Assembly: GCA_018057825.1 (NCBI GenBank)
Contig: JAGPCY010000007.1
Span: forward strand, 204,058-268,057
Direction: 5' to 3'
DNA from: Kofleriaceae bacterium
Lineage (GTDB): Bacteria; Myxococcota_A; Polyangia; Haliangiales; Haliangiaceae
DNA: 64,000 bases
Below, piece by piece: positions 19,241 to 27,200 of the stretch; the first letter of the stretch is position 1, and each line of letters begins with the position of its first letter. Under the pieces are notes generated by a model, which was not told the origin of the DNA, did not search any database, and was given only the letters and a program-made list of their open reading frames with translations. The translations under genes were made by a program, and so were the position numbers.

Positions 19241-19794
19241 GCGTCGCGCAGCACCTCGGCCAGCGTGAAGCTCGACCCGGCCAGGCCGTCCAACGCGACG
19301 TGGTCGTCGGCGCCGAGCGTCGTGACCGACGTCCATCGTCCGCCCATCCGACCGCGGTGGACGTGCACGAGGCTACGGCCCAGATCGATCACCCAGTACT
19401 CGTCGACGTCGCTGTCGGCGTAGAGCGTCGCCTTGGCGCCCAGGTCGTAGGCCAGCGAGGTCTCGGCCACCTCGATCACCAGCGCCGCCGCCGTCGGGTG
19501 TGCGTCGCGGTACGTCCGCCGCGTGACGACCGCCAGATCGGGCTCCGGCTCCGACTCGTCGGCGCACACCAACGGTTGCTGGCAGCGCACCACGAACGCC
19601 GGACCCAGGCACCGCAACAGTCGCTCATAGAGCGCGGTGACCACCGCGCTGTGTGCGCTCCCGATCGGACTCATCGCCACCAACTCCCCCCGGATCAGCT
19701 CGACGTGCTTGCCGTCGAGCATCCCCGCGATCACCATCTGGTCGTACTCATCGCGGCGGAGCTTCCGTCGCGCCCGACCATCGAGAGCCACCAT
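19237..19794 (-). CDS. Uma2-family (DUF820) putative endonuclease
   Basis: A 185-aa protein of the Uma2 family, a restriction-endonuclease-fold group of unknown biological role that is abundant in cyanobacteria and myxobacteria. Landmarks are HVELIRGELVAMSP near the N terminus, EPEPDLAVV carrying the PD aspartate, ALVIEVAETSLAYDLGAKATLYA with the E-x-(A/S)-x-x-S and downstream Lys, and DEYWVIDL near the end. These are the conserved acidic and lysine positions of the PD-(D/E)XK fold. ATG 19794 is chosen because it gives the family's usual N terminus; the open frame extends upstream without support. It is convergent with uppS and divergent from the lipoprotein at 19930. Confidence 0.88.
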   Translation of the reverse strand: MVALDGRARRKLRRDEYDQMVIAGMLDGKHVELIRGELVAMSPIGSAHSAVVTALYERLLRCLGPAFVVRCQQPLVCADESEPEPDLAVVTRRTYRDAHPTAAALVIEVAETSLAYDLGAKATLYADSDVDEYWVIDLGRSLVHVHRGRMGGRWTSVTTLGADDHVALDGLAGSSFTLAEVLRDA

Positions 19795-19929
19795 CGCCCG
19801 AGGGTAGCAGGGCCTGGCGTGGGCCGCCAACGCGCGGAGCGCGCGCCGCTTCACCCCGCCAGGTGGAGGGCAAGACCCGACCAATCATCGACGGTGACAG
19901 CGGCGCTCCGCGGGTGGCAGCGTGGGGCG

Positions 19930-22900
19930 ATGAAGCTGGCATGGTCGACCGTCGTGCTGTCGCTGGTGGTGGTCGGTTGCGCCGACGAGCGCGGGCCCAC
20001 GGGCGACGTCAACAAGGGCGAGCCGCCGCCGCCGCCGGTCGCGGCTCGGTGCCAGGGCCCGGCCTACTGCGACGGCGCGGGTTGCGCGGCGACCACCGCG
20101 GCGATCTCGGAGGTGGCGTGCCAGTGCGCCTTGCTCGATCCGTCGTGTGGCACCGGGGTGTGCATCGAGGGCGCGTATTGCGAGGGCACCGGCTGCCCGA
20201 ACCCGGTGTGCTACGACGTCGGCTCGACGATCTCGCAGGCGATGTGCAACGGCGCGGCCCTCGCCGGCTGTGCCCTCGACTGCGTGGCGCCGGCCGGGGA
20301 GGTCGCGCTGTGGCCCCTCGACGAGACCGCCACCACGGCGTCGTACACCGTCGAATGGAACCCCGACGACCAGAGCGGCAGCGACCGGACCCAGTTCGCG
20401 TGGGCGATCCAGTACGTCCCACCGCAGCGCGGCGTCACCGCGCTCGGCTTCAGCGCCGCCTGGACCGGCACCTGGAACGGCGTCGCCGGCACCGCGCTGC
20501 GCGTCGAGCTGTTCGATAGCGCGACCGCCTCGTGGACGCCGGTGCACACCGCCGCCGGGCCAGGCCCGGTCTCGCTCGCCGACCTGCAGGTCGGGTTCGC
20601 GCCGCTCAGCGTGGTGACCGCGATCAAGTTCACCACGATCGACGTCACCACGCAGCTCCCGGTCGCGACCGTGGACTTCCAGAACTTCGTCGGCGGCACC
20701 TTCCACCTCGCCCAGGACGTCGCGCTCCGGCCCAAGGACCTCGCGGGTCGCAACAACGGCACCGCCCTCGACACCTTGCAGCACCACACCGCGTCCGGGA
20801 CGGCGGGACCGGTGCCGGCGGCGGGGCGGGCCCGCGGCGCCCTCGCCTTCGACGGCCAGGGCGACGTCGTGATCGCGCCGCTCCACTACGACGAGAACAC
20901 CCCGGGCGCGCGGGCGATCCACAACTACGGCAGCGTGACGGCGTCAGCCTGGATCAACCTGGCCCAGGTCACCGCGCCGTCGCGTGCGGTGGTCGCGTTC
21001 ACCGATCGCGCCTCCGGCAAGATCGCCTACGCCCTGGAGGTCACCGGCAGCGAGCTCACGTTCCGGTACCAGCTCGTCCCCTCCACTACGCCGAACGGGA
21101 CGTTCTCGCAGACGACCTCCGGCGCCAATCTCACCGCGGGCACCTGGCATCACGTCGCGGTCTCCGCCAGCAACTTTGGTTTCGTCCGCTTCTACGTCGA
21201 CGGCGTCCAGGTCGGTCTCGCCACGCTGGCGCTGACCGGCGCGACGTTCGGCGATCAGTGGCAGCTCGGTTCGGCCGCCGGCGTCGGCTCTCCTGCACCG
21301 TCGTTCCTGGGGCGCCTCGACGAGGTCAAGATCTACGACCGCGCGCTGTCGAGCGGCGAGCTCCTCGAGGCCTACAACGCCGGCGGCGGGACCTGCTACC
21401 CCGACGTGATCGTCGAGGTGCCCCACGATGGCGAGGTGTTCGAGGGCGCGAACCCGAACCGGACCGTCGCGGTCGCCGGCCACGCCTCGTCGCCCGGGCA
21501 GCAGCTCCTGATCGAGGGCCACGTCGGCGGCACGACGTGGGCGCCGCTGACCGCCGCGGTCGCGTCCTCGACCCTCGACGCCAGCGGCATGTACCCGTGG
21601 TCGACGACGATCACCGCGCCGTCATCGTGGCCGGAGACCGGCCTGGGCTGGATCCGCGCGACGGTGTGGAACCAGCCGCTCCTCGCGGCCACCGTCCACG
21701 ATCCGCTGTGTCTTCGACGCCACGCCGCCCAGAACCCTCGCGATCGCGTCGCCACCTGCCGCGGCGACCACGGCGCGATGGCGACCCTCACCGACGGCGA
21801 CGCGGTCGGCCAGGCGATCGGCAGCGCGGCCGTGTTGCCGCGCTCCGAGCCCAACGCCAACCCCGTCGGCCGCTTCCGCTACCTGTGGCGCAAGCTGTAC
21901 CTCGGCACGACACCCAATCAGCCGGCGACGACGGCGTACTACGCCGCGGTCGGCGCCGGACCGTCGCAGCCGCGCTCGACCATGACCGGCTTCCTGGGCG
22001 TGAACGGCTTCCCGCCGGTCTGGCCTGGCGCTGAGATCCGGGCCCGCTACTTCAACGCCGGCGATCTCCGCGTCGGCCGCGACATGCACTGCCGCGAGGT
22101 CACCGCGTGCGACGGCACCGCGCCGCTGTGCACGACCGGGAGCCCGGCCTGCGGCGTGGTGGTGCGGCGCGCGTGTTACGTCACCAACTACTTCGTGGAC
22201 AACGGCGGCATGTCGGCGATCACCGGGCGCGCCAGCGGCGCCGGTGGCCCGGCCGGGCCGGCCTTCGCCGATCTCCAGAGCGGCACCAACCCGCGCGCCA
22301 CCGTCGCCATGGAGGCACTGGCCTTCGATCCCGCGACCTTCAACTGCAGCGTCGCGAACCCGGTGCCGCCCAACGGCCCGCCGCCGGCCAACTGGGTGCG
22401 CTTCTACGTCTACGATCCCCTCACCAACCTGGTCGACGACGAGGTCGCCCTCGACAGCGAGGGCGACCGCGACGTCCCGGGCGCCTGCCTCACCTGCCAC
22501 GGCGGCCAGGTCACCCAGCACCTCGGCAGTCAGGTCGTGGGCTCGTACTTCTTGCCGTTCGACGTCGGCAGCTTCTTCTTCCCGACCACCCCGGGCTTGA
22601 CCTACACGAGCCAGGAGGACGCCTTCCGCCAGCTCAATCAGCTCGTCATGGCGACCAACCCGACGCCCGGGATCCAGGAGCTCATCACGGGCTTCTACCG
22701 GCGCGACGACGTGTCCGGCGCGCCCCTGGCCACCGCCGGGCTCACCGTGCCGGGCACGACCGCCAACATCGACTTCGTCCCGCGCGGCTGGGCCGGCCAC
22801 GAGCCGACCTACACCGCGGTGCCGCGTCGGAGCTGCCGCACCTGCCACCTGGCCCAGCCTGCCGTGCAGTGGCAGACCTTCGCCGATTTCGCCCAGGGCG

Positions 22901-23049
22901 GCGCGGTCGCCGCGGCCTGCCCGGCGCCCAGCCCCGGGCCGCGCCCGTACATGCCGCAGGCCGAGGTGCCATGGAAGGACCTATGGCGTCACGGTCACCG
23001 CGGCGATCTGGTCAACGCGACGATGGCCTTCGACCGCTGCGCGCCGTGA
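19930..23049 (+). CDS. Large lipoprotein with LamG domain and two CxxCH motifs
   Basis: A 1039-aa exported protein. The N terminus is a lipoprotein signal (SLVVVGC, lipid Cys at about residue 17) followed by a Pro-rich spacer and a Cys-rich block (about 35-115). A concanavalin/LamG domain follows (about 295-480: GRARGALAFDGQGDVV, SVTASAWINL, GTWHHVAVS, FYVDGVQVG, FLGRLDEVKIYDRALS), probably binding carbohydrate. A third region has two heme-attachment-type motifs, CLTCH (C853-H857) and CRTCH (C969-H973), in a setting like di-heme c-type cytochromes. The combination suggests a surface-anchored protein with a redox or heme part, but the CxxCH motifs alone do not prove heme attachment. The gene is free-standing and is followed by a hydrolase gene 107 bases downstream on the same strand. 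Confidence 0.8.
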   Translation: MKLAWSTVVLSLVVVGCADERGPTGDVNKGEPPPPPVAARCQGPAYCDGAGCAATTAAISEVACQCALLDPSCGTGVCIEGAYCEGTGCPNPVCYDVGSTISQAMCNGAALAGCALDCVAPAGEVALWPLDETATTASYTVEWNPDDQSGSDRTQFAWAIQYVPPQRGVTALGFSAAWTGTWNGVAGTALRVELFDSATASWTPVHTAAGPGPVSLADLQVGFAPLSVVTAIKFTTIDVTTQLPVATVDFQNFVGGTFHLAQDVALRPKDLAGRNNGTALDTLQHHTASGTAGPVPAAGRARGALAFDGQGDVVIAPLHYDENTPGARAIHNYGSVTASAWINLAQVTAPSRAVVAFTDRASGKIAYALEVTGSELTFRYQLVPSTTPNGTFSQTTSGANLTAGTWHHVAVSASNFGFVRFYVDGVQVGLATLALTGATFGDQWQLGSAAGVGSPAPSFLGRLDEVKIYDRALSSGELLEAYNAGGGTCYPDVIVEVPHDGEVFEGANPNRTVAVAGHASSPGQQLLIEGHVGGTTWAPLTAAVASSTLDASGMYPWSTTITAPSSWPETGLGWIRATVWNQPLLAATVHDPLCLRRHAAQNPRDRVATCRGDHGAMATLTDGDAVGQAIGSAAVLPRSEPNANPVGRFRYLWRKLYLGTTPNQPATTAYYAAVGAGPSQPRSTMTGFLGVNGFPPVWPGAEIRARYFNAGDLRVGRDMHCREVTACDGTAPLCTTGSPACGVVVRRACYVTNYFVDNGGMSAITGRASGAGGPAGPAFADLQSGTNPRATVAMEALAFDPATFNCSVANPVPPNGPPPANWVRFYVYDPLTNLVDDEVALDSEGDRDVPGACLTCHGGQVTQHLGSQVVGSYFLPFDVGSFFFPTTPGLTYTSQEDAFRQLNQLVMATNPTPGIQELITGFYRRDDVSGAPLATAGLTVPGTTANIDFVPRGWAGHEPTYTAVPRRSCRTCHLAQPAVQWQTFADFAQGGAVAAACPAPSPGPRPYMPQAEVPWKDLWRHGHRGDLVNATMAFDRCAP

Positions 23050-23156
23050 CCGCGACGATGGTGTTCGACCGCTCGCACCCGCACCGCGCCGGTGCGCAAG
23101 GTTTCTTCACACCGGCCGGCCTCGACAGCGCCCTCGGCGGCACTACCCTGGACGGT

Positions 23157-24209
23157 ATGGCCAAGCTGACCGGGCTCCGGCGCGAGCGCGCGCAGGCGTC
23201 GCCGCGCTACCGCGACGGCGGGTTCCACAACACCCACGGCGTGCGCCCGGTGCTCGACGGCGATCGCTGGTCGATCATGGGCGAGTTCTTCTTCGGCGGG
23301 CGGGCCCGGCGGCCGCGCGCGCCGCTGCCCCTCGAGCGCCCCCACGAGGCCTGGACCCGGCCGGTGTCGTCCGACGGCCTGCGCGTGACCTGGCTCGGTC
23401 ACAGCACGATGCTCCTCGAGGTCGACGGCGCCCGGGTCCTGACCGATCCGGTGTTCGGCGAGCGCGCGTCGCCGGTGGGCTTCGCCGGGCCGCGCCGGTT
23501 TCACCCGGTGCCGGCGACGATCGCCGAGCTGCCGCCCCTCGACGCCGCGCTCCTGTCCCACGACCACTTCGATCACCTGTGCAAGGCCAGCGTCCGCGCG
23601 CTGGCGGCGCGGCGGGTGCCGTTCGTCACCTCCCTCGGCGTCGGCGCGCACCTCGAGGCCTACGGCGTCGAGCCCGCGCTCATCACCGAGCTCGACTGGT
23701 GGGAGTCGACGACGATCAAGGACGTCGGCTTCACCGCGACCCCGGCCCAGCACTTCTCGGGGCGCAGCCTGACCAGCCGCAACCGCACGTTGTGGTCGTC
23801 GTGGGTGCTCACCACCGCGCGGCGCCGGCTGTTCTTCTCGGGCGACACCGGCCTGACCGACGAGTTCCGCGAGATCGGCGCGCGCCTCGGGCCCTTCGAT
23901 CTGACGATGCTCGAGATCGGCGCGTGGCATCCGGCCTGGGGCGGCGTCCACCTCGGGCCGACCAACGCGCTGGCGGCCTTCGCGATGCTCGGCGGCGGCA
24001 CGCTCCTGCCGGTGCACTGGGGCACCTTCGACCTCGGCCTGCACCCGTGGGCTCAGCCGATCGAGACGCTGGTGGCCGAGGCCGGCAGCGCGCGGGTGGT
24101 GACCCCGACCTTGGGCCGCCCCTTCGAGCCCGCCCACGAGCGCGGGCCGTCCCCGTGGTGGCGCGGCGTCGACGAGCTGGCGTCGGCGCCGGCGCCGGTC
24201 GCGACCTGA
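23157..24209 (+). CDS. NAPE-PLD/RomA-like metallo-beta-lactamase-fold hydrolase
   Basis: A 350-aa metal-dependent hydrolase resembling N-acyl-phosphatidylethanolamine phospholipase D and the RomA/UlaG branch. After a basic leader and the typical SPRYRDGGFHNTHG opening, the core has VTWLGHSTMLLEVDG, VLTDPVFGERASPVGFAGPRRFHPVP, the zinc-binding SHDHFDH (H135, H137, D139, H140), TPAQHFSGRSLTSRNRTLW, FFSGDTGLTDEF, and a final LPVHWGTFDL histidine. All metal ligands expected for the branch are there. ATG 23157 is preferred, with a GGACGG site just upstream; an in-frame ATG at 23058 would add 33 residues. No signal peptide is visible. The lipid or lactone substrate is unknown. It ends 20 bases before the convergent stop of the giant RHS gene. 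Confidence 0.9.
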   Translation: MAKLTGLRRERAQASPRYRDGGFHNTHGVRPVLDGDRWSIMGEFFFGGRARRPRAPLPLERPHEAWTRPVSSDGLRVTWLGHSTMLLEVDGARVLTDPVFGERASPVGFAGPRRFHPVPATIAELPPLDAALLSHDHFDHLCKASVRALAARRVPFVTSLGVGAHLEAYGVEPALITELDWWESTTIKDVGFTATPAQHFSGRSLTSRNRTLWSSWVLTTARRRLFFSGDTGLTDEFREIGARLGPFDLTMLEIGAWHPAWGGVHLGPTNALAAFAMLGGGTLLPVHWGTFDLGLHPWAQPIETLVAEAGSARVVTPTLGRPFEPAHERGPSPWWRGVDELASAPAPVAT

Positions 24210-24229
24210 GCGGCCGCCGTCGGCCTCCG

Positions 24230-27200
24230 CTACGAGGTCGGCACCTCGAGGAAGATGTGCAGGTTCAAGCCAAGGCCCACCGAGCTCGGGACGTCGCCGG
24301 CTCGGATCGCGTCGATCGTGCTGTCCTCGTTGAGGCGGAAGAGCGCGCCGTCAGCGCTCTCGAGGTACTGCGGGCGGTGGAGGTAGAAGCCAGGGTTGTT
24401 GGCGCCCAGCTCGCGGAGGCCTTCGATGTGCTTGACCGCGTCATCCATGGTCTCGAATGGGATCGCCGTATAGGCATCCGGGCCGAACAAGCGCCCGGTC
24501 TGGCTCTCGAAGGCGAACGGGGCCTGGTCCCCAAGGCGCTCGCGCTCCGCCTCGTAGGTCTTGGAGTACAGCCGCGGTGAACGGAAGACCTCGCCCGGCG
24601 CGCCGTCCCGACTCCACTCGACGACCTCGTCGGTGCCGCGGTGGATCTTGATCCCCAGCGGGTCGTCGAGCGTGGGCGCTAGCGCCCGCTTCTCCTTCTT
24701 CTCCTGCTTCTCCTCTTGCTTCTTCTCCAGCCTGAAGGCGTCCTCTTCCTTGTCCTGAAAGCCGGTCGGATCCGAGATCCGGATCGGGTTGCCGCTGGCG
24801 TAGGCGTAGCGGTTCAGGGACTGCGGCCGCGTCGGGTCGGGGGCGCCCGACGGGTCGGGCTGGGTGAACTGGCCGTGGGCCGGGTCCATCATGCGCGCGC
24901 CCATGTGGTAGAGGCCCGAGGCGTCGCGGCGCTGCCCGGCGATGCCGAAGGGATCGGCGAGCCCGGTGGTCTCGGCCAGCTCGCCGAACGCGAAGCCGAG
25001 GCGGGTGCCCGCGACGGCGCCGGAGGCGGCGGTCAACGCGCGCACCGTGCCGATCGAGTCGCCGTGGTAGTAGGCGACCACACCGGTGTGATCGCGGCGC
25101 GCCACCCGCTCGCGGCCGAGGTGGTAGTAGCGGATCGACGTCGCGCCCTCGACCTCGAGCAGCTCGCGGACGAAGACCTTGGCGCCGGCCCGGACCCGCG
25201 TGCCCTCGGCGTCGTAGGCGTAGGTGGTGACGCCGTCGTCGACCAGGCGGTTGGTGGCGTCGTAGATCGCGTCGGGCGCCAGGCCGATCCCGAGGCGGTT
25301 GCCGTTGGCGTCGTAGCGCACGGCGACGCCGTTGATCGCGATCGGGGCGTGGGCGGGCGCGGCGCCGACGGCGGGAACCTGGTACTCGGTCAAGACTCCG
25401 CCACGCGTGGTCGACATGCGGTTGCCGATGCTGTCGTACGCGAAGGTCTCATCGAGCGTGTCGTCGACGGTGTTGTTGGCGAAGTTCAGGTGGCCGAGCA
25501 CGTTGTACGTGAACTGCCAGGTGTCACGGGGCGTCACGCTGCTGGTCCGCGTGAGGATGTCGCCGGCGAGGTCGCGGGTCACCGCGAAGTGATCGCGCAC
25601 GACGCCGCCGGCGGTCACGGTCTGCCCCAGCATCCAGCCGCGCGTCGGCGAGTAGCTGCGCGCGACGCTGGCGCCGTTGCCGTAGGTCGCCGCGGTCAGG
25701 TTGCCGCGGGCGTCGTAGGTCGCGCCGCTGACGTACTCGCCGACGCCGATCACGCGACCGCTGGCGTCGTAGGTCTGGGTGACCTGCTCGCGCACGCCGG
25801 CGACCGCGGGGTAGCGGATCGCCGCCACCCGGCCGGCGACGTCGAAGCTCCAGTCGACCTGGAAGGTGTCGGCGCCGATGGTCTTGGTCTCGGCGCGCAG
25901 GCGGCCCACCGGATCGTAGTCGCGGAGCGTGCTGCCGGTCGGATCGGTGAACCCGGTCAGCCGGCCGACGTTGGCGGCGTTGGCGCGGACCTGGTCGTAG
26001 GTGAACGCGGCCAGCGTGGTCGCGCCGTGGCGCCGCTCGACCGGTCGGCCCAGGGCGTCGTAGTTGGTGTCGATCGCGACGCCGCGGGCGTCGGTCTGGC
26101 TGACCATGCGACCGGCGTCGTCATAGCTGTACTGCCACACGCCGAGATCGGGATCGTTGACCGAGACCCGGCGGCCGAGCGGATCGTAGGCGTTGGTCGT
26201 CGTATTGCCCTTGTGGTCGACGACGGTCACTCGCTGCCCCAGGAGGTCGTAGGTGATGCGCGTGCCGTACGTCCCCATCGGGCGCGCCGAGGTCGACGTG
26301 ACACAGCCGGTCGAGAAGCACTTGGTCGCGGTGACGTACTCGTAGAGCCGCTCGACCACCATCACGACCTGCCGGTAGCCATCGACGGTCCGCTCGGTGA
26401 CCAGCCCGCGGTGGTCGGTGGTCGAGACCAGCCAGTTGCTGTAGCTCATCGTCGTGGTCGCGCCGTCGGGCTCGCGCACCGTGAGCGGTCGCTGGACTGC
26501 GTCGTAGGTCTTGGTGGTCCACACCGGCGTCGCCCCGGTCAGATACGGCGCGCTCTTCTGCGCGACCAGCCCGCGGAGGTCATAGCCGGTGTCGGTCGTG
26601 AACCCGCCCTCATCGACGATCCGCACCGTGCGCCCCAGGCCATCGAGGTACGTCCGCTTCCACAACCCGTCGGCGGTGCCGTCGGCGATCGCGGTCTGGA
26701 GGTACTGCGTGTTCGGGTTGCCCCAGTTGGCGAACGCGGCAGTGGCGGTGCCGCCGTCGGGCGTGGTGCGCTGGACCAGGCGGCCGAAGACGTCGTAGCT
26801 GTGGCTGGTGACGCCGCCGTTGGCGTCGGTGATGGTGGCCAGGCGCCCAAGCGCGTCGTAGGTCCGGGTCTCGCTGTGGCCGAGGGGGTTGACGGTCGCG
26901 ACCAGGCGCTGGCGAGCGTCGTAGGTCTGGGTCGTGGTGTGGCCGAGCGGGTCGATCGTCGCGGTCGGGTTGCCGCCGGCGTCGTACTGCGCGCCCTCGA
27001 GGGTGTAGTTGGCCCCGCCGCGCCAGCGCACGGTCGTGGTCAACAGACCCCGGGTCGGCGCGGTGGCCGCGGAGGTCGCGCCGTCATAGCGGAGCTCGGT
27101 GGACCGGAGCTGGGTGCCGGTCGCGAGGCCGGCCCCGGCGCGGACGGTGACCGTGGCGTCGAGCTGGGTGATGAACGCGGTCGGGTTCACGACCTGGGTC

